Notes under the pieces: generated by a model | Databases searched by the model: none | Told to the model about the DNA's origin: nothing | Seen by the model: the letters and a program-made list of their open reading frames with translations, nothing else | Position numbers and translations under genes: made by a program | NCBI GenBank assembly: GCA_934748015.1 | Contig: CAKVHF010000003.1 | Location: forward strand, 62,001 to 126,000 | From: an uncultured Clostridia bacterium | GTDB taxonomy: Bacteria > Bacillota > Clostridia > Christensenellales > UBA1242 | Length of the DNA stretch: 64,000 bases | Direction of reading: 5' to 3' | Shown here: in pieces, positions 35,651 to 44,853 of the stretch | Numbering within the stretch: position 1 is the first letter of the stretch | Layout of the letters: every line of letters starts with the position of its first letter

Positions 35651-36001
35651 ATGTCTACAACTCTGACATCAGCCAAGAATAGCCCACGGATTGATAATGG
35701 CGTTATTTATTGGCACGAAGGAGATACTTTTGCGTTGCAGTTGGATATTACTCTTAGTGACGGAACTAATAACATAACTCTAACAGATGGTAAAACAATA
35801 TTGGTTAACATTTATCACCAAGACATATTGGTACACCAATTTCAGTTCACGTCCTTCCCCAATAATAACCAAGTAGTACTTAACTTCAACGAGACAGTAA
35901 CTAGAAAATTCCCTAAAGGTAAGTACAATTATAACATTGTATATATTGGCAACGATATAACAACAATTGTTGCTAACAACTTAATGGAGGTAGAAGACTA
36001 G
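35651..36001 (+). CDS. Phage baseplate/tail-like small protein
   Basis: 116 residues, beta-rich, no signal peptide. It resembles the short proteins encoded just before tail-fibre genes in prophages of Clostridia: an N-terminal WHEGDTFALQLDITLSDG strand pair, ILVNIYHQDILVHQFQF, and a C-terminal FPKGKYNYNIVYIG. It is followed after 2 bases by the tail-fibre-like gene. AAGGGAGAT precedes the ATG. Family placement rests on resemblance and neighbour. Confidence 0.55.
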   Translation: MSTTLTSAKNSPRIDNGVIYWHEGDTFALQLDITLSDGTNNITLTDGKTILVNIYHQDILVHQFQFTSFPNNNQVVLNFNETVTRKFPKGKYNYNIVYIGNDITTIVANNLMEVED

Positions 36002-36003
36002 AA

Positions 36004-37554
36004 ATGGCAAACGAAATCAATAACACAGTATCCCCAACTATAAGTGCAACCGTTAGTTCTACAATTATTAATTGTATCCCCAAAACTATTGCAGATCATA
36101 TTGCTAACACTAGCAATCCCCATAATGTTACATGTTCCCAAATAGGTGCTATGCCATATGACGCAAATATTGTATCAGATGCCAACTACACACATACTGA
36201 TAACAATTTCAACAACACATACAAGGGTTCATTGGACTCACTGTCTACAACTTATGCAACTAACACTGCCCTAAGCGAATTGCAAACCCAAGTTAACTCA
36301 ATGCAATCTAATGTATCTAGTATCACATCCATAGGCAGTAGCAATTCTAGCAACCTATCCACTATCCAAAGTGATGTAAGTGGCATTAAAACCAAAATTA
36401 GTAGTATTGAAAACAGCATAACCTCTGTATCTACGACATCTAGTAGTAATGCTGGCAAAATCACTACAATAGAAAATTCTATAGTCGAGCTGACTAATAG
36501 TATCAATAGTAACACAACCAACATTAGTAGTCTATCTAGTGGCAAAGTAGATAAGGTGGATGGCAAAGGGCTATCCACTGAGGACTTTACAACCGAACTA
36601 AAAACAAAATTAGTCGGACTTAACGCTAGCGGAACATCTGGTGGTGGTGGGATAACTATTGTACAAAAGAATTATCTATATAATCAGCAATTTAATATCA
36701 ATCAGCGTAGCAAATCTTCATACCCTGTAGGAACAGCAAAATCATATTGTCTAGATAGATGGCAGAAAGATCCAGATGTTGTAGTAACATACGCAAGTAA
36801 GCAAAATATTGCCACAGTCAGCAACATGAGTACCACAACTATGGAAGGCATATGTCAATTTATTTTTGATCATTCCAACCTACTAGGCAAGCAAGTTACT
36901 TTTTGCTTAAAAACATCAACTGGCACATATACCCTAACCAGTGATGCACTGCCGACCGATCCAGAAACTACTAGTCAAAATACAATATTAAAGACGGTAA
37001 GCACTGACTTTGGTGCATTGCAGTTGGAATTTGCAACCAAGCACTTCTGCATAAAAATATTACTTAACCCCGCAACTAGCGAAACAGAATATACGACTAT
37101 TACACCAAAGAGTGCAAAATTGGAAGAAGGCACAGTATATACGGGATTGACACTTAATACTAGGGTAATTGATAGTGACGAATGCAGACATTTCTATCAG
37201 AAACTATCTTGTCGTTCGGCATACGCAACTGGATTTATTGGCTATTACCCTACTAAGACTGAATACAATTTGATTTTTCCTCTGAATACCAACTTATATA
37301 TGACATCTCTTACATTCGTCAAAGACTCTACAAGCAATAATCCAAAGATATACAAACTGAATGGCAAAACACTTACTTTGACAGACTATCGAACCTTTAC
37401 TGCAAAGTATAAGGATGCCGATCGTACATTCCTACACATGTATATTGATTATGCTGTTGATAACACTGAAATGTTGGGCGATAGTGCAAAAAAATTGGAG
37501 TTTTGCTTTGGACAACTGCCTGGATTTGCTGTAGATGCGGAAATAACATCATAA
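36004..37554 (+). CDS. Phage tail-fibre-like protein
   Basis: 516 residues. Near the N-terminus ADHIANTSNPHNVTCSQIGA is the tail-fibre repeat seen in many phages (HxxNPHxVTxxQIG). A long Ser/Asn/Thr-rich coiled-coil-like shaft with regular heptads (residues about 80-200) follows, then a Gly hinge (SGGGG) and a globular beta-rich C-terminal domain with NYLYNQQFNINQRS and CLDRWQKDP, typical of receptor-binding tips. No other phage structural, lysis or integrase gene lies in the window. It has no signal peptide. It could be a remnant, part of a tailocin elsewhere, or domesticated. Confidence 0.7.
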   Translation: MANEINNTVSPTISATVSSTIINCIPKTIADHIANTSNPHNVTCSQIGAMPYDANIVSDANYTHTDNNFNNTYKGSLDSLSTTYATNTALSELQTQVNSMQSNVSSITSIGSSNSSNLSTIQSDVSGIKTKISSIENSITSVSTTSSSNAGKITTIENSIVELTNSINSNTTNISSLSSGKVDKVDGKGLSTEDFTTELKTKLVGLNASGTSGGGGITIVQKNYLYNQQFNINQRSKSSYPVGTAKSYCLDRWQKDPDVVVTYASKQNIATVSNMSTTTMEGICQFIFDHSNLLGKQVTFCLKTSTGTYTLTSDALPTDPETTSQNTILKTVSTDFGALQLEFATKHFCIKILLNPATSETEYTTITPKSAKLEEGTVYTGLTLNTRVIDSDECRHFYQKLSCRSAYATGFIGYYPTKTEYNLIFPLNTNLYMTSLTFVKDSTSNNPKIYKLNGKTLTLTDYRTFTAKYKDADRTFLHMYIDYAVDNTEMLGDSAKKLEFCFGQLPGFAVDAEITS

Positions 37555-37625
37555 TAAAAAAATTTAAGCAAAATCATATAATAGCATTATTTGATAAGTA
37601 ACAAAAAAATAAAAAATTAAATAGC

Positions 37626-37683
37626 AAAAAAAAACTAGTCGACATTGATTATGCATAGATCAACGATCGACTAGTTTTTTTTT
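37626..37683. terminator. Bidirectional terminator with nested hairpin
   Basis: A perfect 17-bp outer stem (nine A plus actagtcga-type core, 37626-37642 with 37667-37683) encloses an inner ttgat/atcaa hairpin. T-runs on both strands serve the convergent tail-fibre and zinc-ribbon membrane-protein genes. Confidence 0.8.
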
Positions 37684-37693
37684 ACAAATGTTT

Positions 37694-39133
37694 TTAACCA
37701 AACAATCCTTTGACAAAATCCAACAAAGGAAGTAATTTGTCAATAAAATAATATCCCACTGCCATGCCTACTGTTGCTATAAAACTAATAATCAAAGTAA
37801 CTCTACCCATTTTGCGTGGTTTAACAAAAATAAGTTGGCATATTGCAAATATTATTGACAATAACCCTGCGCCAAGTGCACCCAAAATCACATACATTTG
37901 GTTGTTGGTTACATTAAGGAATCTATTGATGTATTCAAATACAATATTAGGGTTGGCAATATCTTTCAGCAAATACATCTGGGCAACGACTACGCCTGTC
38001 GCAAGAACTGCAAGCGAAATAAATATTATTGACATTACGCCAGCAAACTTATTGTATTTCTCTTTATCTTTTTTCTTTTTCTTAGTATCATCTTGCTCTG
38101 CTACTGGATTGTCGTTATTAGCATTCAGCCCAATAACATCTTTGTCATCAATAACTATAGGTTTAGTATCGGTTGCCTTATTCTCGCCTGACTCACCCAG
38201 ATTGGTGTATGGTACATCCTCTGCCTTAACACTTGCGTACTCATCCTCTTTTGGCACTTCAATCTTCTCTGGAGTTATTGCACCCAGTGCTACACCACTA
38301 GGTTCTTCCTGTGGTTTCTCCTCTGCTTTTTGCTCTTCGGTAGCCACACTGGATGTATCTTCCGCCAAATTATCCTTAGGTTCTTCCACAGTTGGCTTAA
38401 TAAGGTCATCTGCAGTGTTATCCACTGCGGTGTTATCTGTCGTATTATTGTCATCTTGGATGTCAGACTCCTTAATATAGCCCAAGTTAACATCGGTGTC
38501 TAGATTAATCTCATCAGATGTATCCTCGTTCTCGAATTCTGGAACGAAAAATCCATCATCTTGATCATCATTTTGCTCGGCACTTTCGCCCTGAATATCA
38601 GATTCAACTTCGGCACTTGTATCAACGGTAGTTTTATCTTCTGGCTCGTTATCTTTGGGTAATTCAAATGTTTCTGGACTCTCTTCTGGGGCAACTTCAG
38701 CCACATCATCGCTAGCATTATCTTCTTCTGCAATTGTCGCATTTCCGCTAACAACCGTATTGTTTTGTTCCCAGTCCTCAGGGATAGCAAAATCATTGGC
38801 TCGTTCCTTCTCTTTAGCCGACTTTTCGTCCTCTTTAGCCTTCTCATAAAATGCGTTTAGGTCAAAATCTTCGGAAGAGTCATCCTCTTTGGCAAAAGTA
38901 ATCTCCTTGGAGTACAGATCTGCAATCTCTTCGTCCTTGTTGGATACCTTATTAAATTTAGCAGGCTCTTCCTTGTCAACCATTTCTTCTCGTTTAGTCT
39001 TCAAAGCACTGGCAAGCGAAGAAATATTAGACATAGCACGTCTAAGTTCTGCATCTCTATCAACAATTGTACCACATACTCCACAGCGAGTACTATTCTT
39101 TGGGATCTCGCTACCACATACACTACATTTCAT
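37694..39133 (-). CDS. Zinc-ribbon membrane protein with long acidic linker
   Basis: 479 residues. An N-terminal zinc ribbon (CSVCG ... CGVCG) at residues 3-20 is followed by about 330 residues of acidic, Asn/Thr/Glu-rich and probably disordered sequence, then a Lys-rich stop (KKKKKDKEKY) and three transmembrane helices at the C-terminus. The zinc ribbon and acidic part should face the cytoplasm. No family is recognised beyond zinc-ribbon membrane proteins. It is a single-gene unit convergent with the tail-fibre gene. The acidic part recalls the protein at 34929-35483, which may point to a shared lineage-specific theme. Confidence 0.65.
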   Translation of the reverse strand: MKCSVCGSEIPKNSTRCGVCGTIVDRDAELRRAMSNISSLASALKTKREEMVDKEEPAKFNKVSNKDEEIADLYSKEITFAKEDDSSEDFDLNAFYEKAKEDEKSAKEKERANDFAIPEDWEQNNTVVSGNATIAEEDNASDDVAEVAPEESPETFELPKDNEPEDKTTVDTSAEVESDIQGESAEQNDDQDDGFFVPEFENEDTSDEINLDTDVNLGYIKESDIQDDNNTTDNTAVDNTADDLIKPTVEEPKDNLAEDTSSVATEEQKAEEKPQEEPSGVALGAITPEKIEVPKEDEYASVKAEDVPYTNLGESGENKATDTKPIVIDDKDVIGLNANNDNPVAEQDDTKKKKKDKEKYNKFAGVMSIIFISLAVLATGVVVAQMYLLKDIANPNIVFEYINRFLNVTNNQMYVILGALGAGLLSIIFAICQLIFVKPRKMGRVTLIISFIATVGMAVGYYFIDKLLPLLDFVKGLFG

Positions 39134-39321
39134 TACGCTTTTCTCACTTTTCGTTTAGCATACTTATACTTAGTATAAAGTATAACAAATATACAAACTA
39201 CTTGTAAAACAAAAAGGTGCTATTTAATAATTTCAAAAAACACCAAACTGTTGTCATCTTTTTTTTATTTAGTCACGACAAATTTTATATAATATCGTGC
39301 AAATTTCATAGTCGCTTGCCC

Positions 39322-39897
39322 CTATTGTTTTACCCTTTTAGGAGATTTCTTAAACAAAGCGACTATCACAGTTGTTGTGATACTAAATATGGCCAAGGTG
39401 CAGATATAAGTTACAAAATTAAATATATTTAACTTCGCAAAATCTATTTCCTCAAGCCAAAAATACCACTCAATCAACATTATTGTTAATGAAGAAATGT
39501 AAATATAAAACAACTGCAAATACATTTTGCCGGAATATAGGATACATGGCAAAATTGTTAAAACGATAGTTGTCCAAATGCTATAGTCTATTGACAGAAA
39601 AATATTATTTCGAACAAGCATCAAGTATGCACCCGCTATAACAAATTGCATTGCAGTAATTGCAAAAAAATTAAATAATGAAACTTGGCTAGCTAAAACC
39701 ATCAAAGCTACGATAATTGAAGCAACAAAAGGGATGTTGATTACAATTCCCTCTCCTATCTTGCAATCACCAAAAAATAGGCTACTGATTAGCCCAAGGC
39801 AAATAGCAATTATTGCAAAATCAATTGTTTTGTTACGCAGTCCAAACACACATATATATACAATGCAAAGTGTTAAAAAAATAATACAAAAAGGCAT
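39322..39897 (-). CDS. Polytopic membrane protein, unknown
   Basis: 191 residues with about six hydrophobic helices and almost no polar loops, ending with a basic tail (KKSPKRVKQ). AGGAG stands about 10 bases before the ATG. It lies 58 bases downstream of nrdR on the same strand and may be co-transcribed with it. I recognise no family; similar small membrane proteins occur near sporulation genes in Clostridia, but this is weak evidence. Confidence 0.6.
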   Translation of the reverse strand: MPFCIIFLTLCIVYICVFGLRNKTIDFAIIAICLGLISSLFFGDCKIGEGIVINIPFVASIIVALMVLASQVSLFNFFAITAMQFVIAGAYLMLVRNNIFLSIDYSIWTTIVLTILPCILYSGKMYLQLFYIYISSLTIMLIEWYFWLEEIDFAKLNIFNFVTYICTLAIFSITTTVIVALFKKSPKRVKQ

Positions 39898-39955
39898 TAT
39901 TAGAAATCTCCTATTTGTATTATTATGTTTGAAAAATTTATAATTATGTATAGAT

Positions 39956-40444
39956 TTATTTCAACTTGCCAGTGACATCCATGCCAGAATTAACATCATT
40001 CTTGAAATCTTCTAGAAAGTCAATGAAGTGTGTCAGATCCGCAAACTTACGATACACGCTAGCAAATCTAACATAAGCAACATCATCTAATATTTTTAAT
40101 CTCTCCATAACCATTTCGCCCAACTGCTTAGAAGTGATCTCTTGGTCAAGATTGTTCTGGATATGTTTATATATATCGCTTACTACAATATCTATCTGCG
40201 CCATACTAATTGGTCTTTTCTCGCAAGCACGCAATATTCCCCTCTTTAATTTGTTAGAATCAAATGCTTGTCTTGTTCCATCACTCTTAACAACCAAAAT
40301 AGGCATTGTCTCAATGGCCTCAAAAGTAGTAAATCTCTTGCCACACTCTAAGCATTCTCTACGCCGTCTTATTGAATTACTTTCGTCATTATTCCTGCTA
40401 TCTAGAACCTTGCTCTCGGCTTTACCACAAAAAGGACATTTCAT
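39956..40444 (-). CDS. nrdR: Transcriptional repressor NrdR
   Basis: Zinc-ribbon/ATP-cone repressor of ribonucleotide reductase genes. The zinc ribbon has CPFC and CLEC with RRRRECLECGKRFTTFE between (residues 3-45), and the ATP-cone begins VVKSDGTRQAFDSNKLKRGI. 162 residues is normal, plus a short Asp/Lys tail. It is divergent from ylmC; nrdR next to ylmC/sigG is a common Clostridia neighbourhood. No NrdR box was seen in the window. Confidence 0.95.
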   Translation of the reverse strand: MKCPFCGKAESKVLDSRNNDESNSIRRRRECLECGKRFTTFEAIETMPILVVKSDGTRQAFDSNKLKRGILRACEKRPISMAQIDIVVSDIYKHIQNNLDQEITSKQLGEMVMERLKILDDVAYVRFASVYRKFADLTHFIDFLEDFKNDVNSGMDVTGKLK

Positions 40445-40601
40445 CTCTAGTACCCACTCCTTATAGATATATTAACAACTAGTAAGTAAATTGTAACAAA
40501 ATTTGGCAATTTTGTAAATGTATATAGCCTATATTTTTAACAAAATGCTAATTGGTGAAAGCAAGATTGTATTAGGCTTAGTACTTTTTGCTAACTTAAT
40601 T

Positions 40602-40629
40602 GCATATATTATATAAATGTCGAAATATG
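40602..40629 (+). promoter_or_regulatory. Candidate sporulation (sigma-E-like) promoter of ylmC
   Basis: GCATATATT (40602-40610), ten bases, then CGAAATATG (40621-40629). The same GCATATATT-N10-CGAA arrangement precedes spoIVA. It roughly fits the sigma-E -35 KMATATT and a weak -10; the gene starts about 50 bases farther on. Confidence 0.35.
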
Positions 40630-40677
40630 TTATTATATGGCGAAAAATGTTAAAAACAATCCTTTGAAAGGTGGCTT

Positions 40678-41013
40678 ATGGAGATATCTTTCTGCGAACT
40701 GCGTGCCAAAGAAGTTGTAAATGTATTCAATGGCAAAAAATTAGGAAATATTATTGATATGATTATTGACACTAGATGTGCCAGAGTCTTGGGCATCGTT
40801 GTGCCTAATTGTGATGCAAAGTTTACTATATTTAAGTCCTCTTCTGATGTATTTATCCCATACAACAATATTGTTAAGATTGGCAAGGATGTTATACTGG
40901 TTGATCTTAGTCAGATAAGCACATTATCCAATAACAAAGGCAAATCGGATAATATAGCGACTATTTCTGCCTCAACTGAAGGCAAACAAGCAAATGATCA
41001 GACGGATAACTAA
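40678..41013 (+). CDS. ylmC: YlmC/YmxH family sporulation PRC-barrel protein
   Basis: Small PRC-barrel protein of the YlmC/YmxH family, found in spore formers. The family pattern is clear in the first 80 residues: CELRAKEVVNVFNGKKLGNI, followed by ARVLGIVVPN and IPYNNIVKIGKDVILVDL. A polar tail of about 30 residues (NNKGKSDNIATISASTEGKQ) extends it to 111. It stands between nrdR (divergent) and the cloverleaf element. Its exact role in sporulation is not known. Confidence 0.85.
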   Translation: MEISFCELRAKEVVNVFNGKKLGNIIDMIIDTRCARVLGIVVPNCDAKFTIFKSSSDVFIPYNNIVKIGKDVILVDLSQISTLSNNKGKSDNIATISASTEGKQANDQTDN

Positions 41014-41030
41014 GACTATGCGGATAAGCA

Positions 41031-41140
41031 AAAAAAATATACAATCTATGCTACAATTTGACAATAAGTCAAATTGCAGAGTTGCTAACATAAGTTAGCA
41101 ACCGCCTTAGCTTAAGGCGACATAGATTGTATATTTTTTT
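41031..41140. repeat. Cloverleaf-shaped palindromic element (four-way junction), terminator-like on both strands
   Basis: A perfect 20-bp outer stem (41031-41050 with 41121-41140, core atatacaatctatg / catagattgtatat) encloses three perfect hairpins. These are 9 bp at 41054-41076 (caatttgac / gtcaaattg), 9 bp at 41081-41102 (gttgctaac / gttagcaac) and 7 bp at 41103-41119 (cgcctta / taaggcg). Junction linkers are only 0-4 bases. Both strands leave the outer stem with T7-T8, so it can end both ylmC and the GH18 gene, but this is far more structure than a terminator needs. Confidence 0.85.
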
Positions 41141-41142
41141 TG

Positions 41143-42396
41143 CTAATTATTTTTAGTCACAAGCAGTCCACTAGGATTGATTGCAAAATTGATATTCCAG
41201 TAACTTATGCCTAGCAAATTATACTTTTCTACAATGTTTAATTTTGCAAGCAAGCTTCTTACATCTTCAAACCACACAATATGTTTTGCACCATTATTAT
41301 AGTATGTGAAATATGGCGATTGTGCCTTGCTATCAAACATTATAAAACTGCCTTTGTTTCGTGCTAAATTCAATGCTTGCATATTACTTAGATACATTGC
41401 AGGAGTGCCACTAACATAAGGCAATGTCCAATCATATGCATAGTTGGATACACCCAGCAAAATCTTATCACTAGGGATATCGGTCACCGCATAAGAGATT
41501 ACATTCTCTATCCTATTGGCAGGAGATATTGCCTGTGGTTCTCCATACAAGTATCCCCACTCGTATGTCATAATTATCACAATATCAGCAATCTCGCCTA
41601 TCGTCTTATAGTCATGCGCTTCGTACAATAGCCCTACTTGATTAGCACTCTCCTTAGGTGCAACTGCAACCGCCAATATATAACCGTTCTGTTTCAAGAC
41701 TGTGCTTAACATTCTTAGGAAATTGATATAATTGTCTTTATCTTCAGGATATAAATATTCGAAATCTACATTTAGTCCATAATATCCTTTTTCGTTCATT
41801 ACGCTAATTACATTTTGGATAAAATTAGCAGTGCTAGTGGGATTGGTAAATAGCTGATGTGCAGTTTCGCTACTAAAGCCATTGCTATTGATATTTGTAA
41901 CCACCATTAACGGTTTTATACCCCTATTTAGTGCAATATCTATATATCTTTCGTCCATAACCTCTCTAAGCGACCCGTCAGGCATAACTTCGTAACTAAA
42001 TATACTTAAATAATCTAGATATGGCAATGCCGAATTAAGACTTTCCGTACTTATGCCTGGCAACATATAAGCATTGACTACAACATCTCTTGGACTAATG
42101 GCATTGTATGGGATATTGATTATCTGATTGGGATATATTATTGTACCTGTGATATCTGGATTGACGGCCAAGATATCGTCTATTGTAACACCATATCTCC
42201 TGGCAATACGATATAAGCTATCCCCCCTTGCGACCGAATACCTAATGTAATCTTGCGGGATGACAATTGCTTGCCCCACCACCAATGTTTCGTTGGAATC
42301 AATATTATTTAGTTTTGCAATATCATCTACCGATACATTATAACTTTTTGCAATATTGTACAAAGTATCACCACGTTCAATCTCGTAAATAAACAT
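41143..42396 (-). CDS. LysM-GH18 glycosidase, spore germination type (SleL/YaaH-like)
   Basis: 417 residues. Two LysM peptidoglycan-binding repeats come first: IYEIERGDTLYNIAKSYNVS (residues about 2-45) and IRYSVARGDSLYRIARRYGV (about 48-95). A GH18 domain follows. The catalytic motif is GLNVDFEYL with the Glu at about residue 212, matching the shortened DxE of the SleL/YaaH/YdhD cortex-lytic N-acetylglucosaminidases. No signal peptide, as usual for spore-coat-located members. The ATG at 42396 has AAAGGAG in front; an upstream frame extension has none. It fits the other spore genes here. Confidence 0.88.
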   Translation of the reverse strand: MFIYEIERGDTLYNIAKSYNVSVDDIAKLNNIDSNETLVVGQAIVIPQDYIRYSVARGDSLYRIARRYGVTIDDILAVNPDITGTIIYPNQIINIPYNAISPRDVVVNAYMLPGISTESLNSALPYLDYLSIFSYEVMPDGSLREVMDERYIDIALNRGIKPLMVVTNINSNGFSSETAHQLFTNPTSTANFIQNVISVMNEKGYYGLNVDFEYLYPEDKDNYINFLRMLSTVLKQNGYILAVAVAPKESANQVGLLYEAHDYKTIGEIADIVIIMTYEWGYLYGEPQAISPANRIENVISYAVTDIPSDKILLGVSNYAYDWTLPYVSGTPAMYLSNMQALNLARNKGSFIMFDSKAQSPYFTYYNNGAKHIVWFEDVRSLLAKLNIVEKYNLLGISYWNINFAINPSGLLVTKNN

Positions 42397-42438
42397 ATAC
42401 ACTCCTTTAACAATTAAAAATCTATATAGTGTATATGC

Positions 42439-42484
42439 AAAAAAAATCAATGGAGTTACTAATAATTAGCAAACTTCCATTGAT
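42439..42484 (-). terminator. Terminator of lspA-rluD
   Basis: 9-bp stem (atcaatgga / tccattgat) with an inner imperfect gttactaat-type hairpin and eight T on the minus strand, 5 bases after the rluD stop. Confidence 0.8.
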
Positions 42485-42488
42485 ATTA

Positions 42489-43400
42489 TTACTCTTCGGT
42501 CAACTGATCCAATACTTTGACAAAATAATCTGGCATAGGTGCAGTAAACTGCATAATCTCGCCCGTTGTAGGATGAGTAAGAACTAACTTGTATGCATGC
42601 AACAATTGTCCATTTAGTTTGAACTTACACGGATTGGAGTTATACAGTGGATCGCCCACGATTGGGTGATGCATGTAAGCGGAGTGAACTCTTATCTGAT
42701 GAGTTCTGCCTGTCTTTAGTTCGAAATCAACAAGAGTGTATCCTTGATAATATTTTCTAACATGATATATTGTGTCCGCAATCTTGCCCCTATCTGCACT
42801 AACTACAGCCATTTTTAGCCTATTTCTAGGATCTCTTCCTATATTGGTTACTATCTCGCCACTATCATCCTTAAGATGTCCCTGAAGTAGAGCAACATAA
42901 TATCTCTTACATGTTTTTTCTGCAATCTGCTTGGCTAAAGATGTGTGTGCTTTGTCATTCTTAGCCACAACAAGCAATCCGCTAGTGTCCTTATCAATAC
43001 GATGGACTATTCCCGGTCTAACATCGCCATTGACATCACTAAGTGTATTGATAGAATATAGCAATGCATTAACTAGTGTACCCTCTCTATTGCCTACTGC
43101 TGGATGAACAACCATGCCTTGTGCCTTGTTAACAACAACAATGTCGTCATCTTGATACACTATATCTATTGGCAAATTTTCAGCTCTAGCATGTATTGTC
43201 TTGTTGTCGACCAATTCTACACTTACACTATCGCCATCCTTTAACATATACCCTGCTTTAACTTTAGCACCATTGACAGTAATCTTGCCATCATCAATCG
43301 CTTGCTTGATCTGAGATCTTGTAAAGTCAGTATTCTTGGATGCAACAAAAACATCTAGCCTAGTTTTTGCTTCCTCTTTTATCTCATAGTTACTCAACAT
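42489..43400 (-). CDS. rluD: RluD-like 23S rRNA pseudouridine synthase
   Basis: Pseudouridine synthase of the RluA family. An N-terminal S4 domain (RLDVFVASKNTDFTRSQIKQ) precedes the catalytic motif HRIDKDTSGLLVVAK with the active-site Asp, and GRTHQIRVHSAYMHHPIVGD follows. The ATG at 43400 has AAGGAA and overlaps lspA by 11 bases. 303 residues, normal. Gene order lspA-rluD is conserved in many Bacillota. Which exact uridines are modified (D or C type) cannot be told from sequence alone. Confidence 0.93.
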   Translation of the reverse strand: MLSNYEIKEEAKTRLDVFVASKNTDFTRSQIKQAIDDGKITVNGAKVKAGYMLKDGDSVSVELVDNKTIHARAENLPIDIVYQDDDIVVVNKAQGMVVHPAVGNREGTLVNALLYSINTLSDVNGDVRPGIVHRIDKDTSGLLVVAKNDKAHTSLAKQIAEKTCKRYYVALLQGHLKDDSGEIVTNIGRDPRNRLKMAVVSADRGKIADTIYHVRKYYQGYTLVDFELKTGRTHQIRVHSAYMHHPIVGDPLYNSNPCKFKLNGQLLHAYKLVLTHPTTGEIMQFTAPMPDYFVKVLDQLTEE

Positions 43401-43902
43401 TATTATCTTGTTCCTTTCTCTTCTTATGTTCAACAATAATCATATTGATCACAAATAGTACAACACCAACGCAAATACAAATATCCGCTATATTACATAC
43501 AAAATCAAACATCGAAAACTTAATAAAATCACGCACATAATACAAAAATGCTCTATCAATAAGGTTGCCGATAGCACCTGAAACAACTAGTGAAAAAGCA
43601 AATGAATATAAAGTAGTCTCCTTCTTAACATACAAGACATCAAAAACAATTATTGCAACCACAAACACTGCACTAATCACCGCCAACCAGATTGTTCCGT
43701 TGCTAAAACTTCCAAATGCAGCACCAGTATTCTCCAAATAAGTAAACTCAATCAACCCAAAAAGTATAGTAAATTCCTTATTGCCTATAGTAAAAAACCT
43801 AGCAAAAAACACCTTGGATAACATATCCAAAAGTAAAAATGCCACTATTATTATTAATTTAATTAGTACTTTCTTATCTTTAACAAATTTCTTGAAATCC
43901 AT
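43390..43902 (-). CDS. lspA: Lipoprotein signal peptidase (signal peptidase II)
   Basis: Inner-membrane aspartyl protease that removes lipoprotein signal peptides; it would process the lipoprotein at 20017-20964. Four hydrophobic helices and the conserved boxes ENTGAAFGSF, GAIGNLIDR with the first catalytic Asp, and FNIADICICVG-like CNIADICI with the second Asp are present. 170 residues, normal. First gene of the lspA-rluD unit. Confidence 0.94.
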   Translation of the reverse strand: MDFKKFVKDKKVLIKLIIIVAFLLLDMLSKVFFARFFTIGNKEFTILFGLIEFTYLENTGAAFGSFSNGTIWLAVISAVFVVAIIVFDVLYVKKETTLYSFAFSLVVSGAIGNLIDRAFLYYVRDFIKFSMFDFVCNIADICICVGVVLFVINMIIVEHKKRKEQDNNVE

Positions 43903-43945
43903 ATAGATATTGTATCACATGTGTTGCTTTAATTAAAAGTTATTT

Positions 43946-44725
43946 TTAATAATAATTATATACAGAATAAATATATTCGCACAAAGTATATTTCATTTTG
44001 TTATCAACATCCGAGTTAGTCAATAAGTCATTGACCAATTTTTCCAATATATTGCATGCTTTGACCGATTGTTCAAGCAGATGTGTTACATCATCGTTTG
44101 GCTTTATTTTCAGTATATTTTCCAGTCTAACATTGTATGCCAAGAGATCGCCTTTGTAAGAATTGATCGTGCTAGCAGATGAAATGGCGCTTACATTGTC
44201 CAATTGCAGAGATATTGTCATATTGTATAATTTGTCAACAAGTCCAAAAATATAATTGGTGCAATCAACAACCGCCTTTTTCTCTTGCTCGGTGTACTCT
44301 GGCAAATTATATCTAATGGTTGGCAATCGCAAAACTTCTATGCTTAGATCAAAGTTGCTATTTTGATTGCTTGCAATAACACTCTTAGCCATGTCCTCTG
44401 TCGGATAAATGAGTGCAAGCAAGTATGATAGGTTGTCTTCCGACCAAATATACCCGCTAGAACCTACCGCTACAGCACTTGGATATGCCTGCTCTAGTGA
44501 TACAACATCAGCACTCTTCAATACACTTACAGCATACACACTTCCGCCAACAATACTAACATCATAACTAGACTGCTTGATCCTGGGGATAACATATTTA
44601 ATTGTAAGAAAAATGACCAACCCTATACTTACTATAGCAATTAACCAACGTGCAATTTTGCCACCGCCTCTGGATTTCTTTATCTCAAAGACACTATTAT
44701 AATCTCTTACTGCTTCATTTCTCAT
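43946..44725 (-). CDS. Single-pass membrane protein with SPOR-like domain (tentative)
   Basis: 259 residues. A basic cytoplasmic start with GGG is followed by one transmembrane helix (WLIAIVSIGLVIFLTIKYVI) and an extracytoplasmic domain. The first part of that domain (VYAVSVLKSAD, AVAVGSSGYIW, YLLALIYPTEDMAKSVI) follows the strand-helix-strand rhythm of SPOR peptidoglycan-binding domains. A helical C-terminal region of unknown type completes it. SPOR proteins bind denuded glycans at division or sporulation septa. The domain call is from pattern only. Confidence 0.55.
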   Translation of the reverse strand: MRNEAVRDYNSVFEIKKSRGGGKIARWLIAIVSIGLVIFLTIKYVIPRIKQSSYDVSIVGGSVYAVSVLKSADVVSLEQAYPSAVAVGSSGYIWSEDNLSYLLALIYPTEDMAKSVIASNQNSNFDLSIEVLRLPTIRYNLPEYTEQEKKAVVDCTNYIFGLVDKLYNMTISLQLDNVSAISSASTINSYKGDLLAYNVRLENILKIKPNDDVTHLLEQSVKACNILEKLVNDLLTNSDVDNKMKYTLCEYIYSVYNYY

Positions 44726-44853
44726 ATAATCTCGCTAATATATTCATTACCCTTAAATAACAATTGTCACAAATGTAGTCGAATAGCGTAATAAATCATC
44801 TCATACAATATATATGCTAATACATATTGTTTTAAAACTTTTGGCACTAAAAT

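Noticed and set aside
35651..37554. A prophage
   Set aside because: No integrase, terminase, capsid, portal or lysis gene and no attachment repeats are seen around the fibre-like pair.
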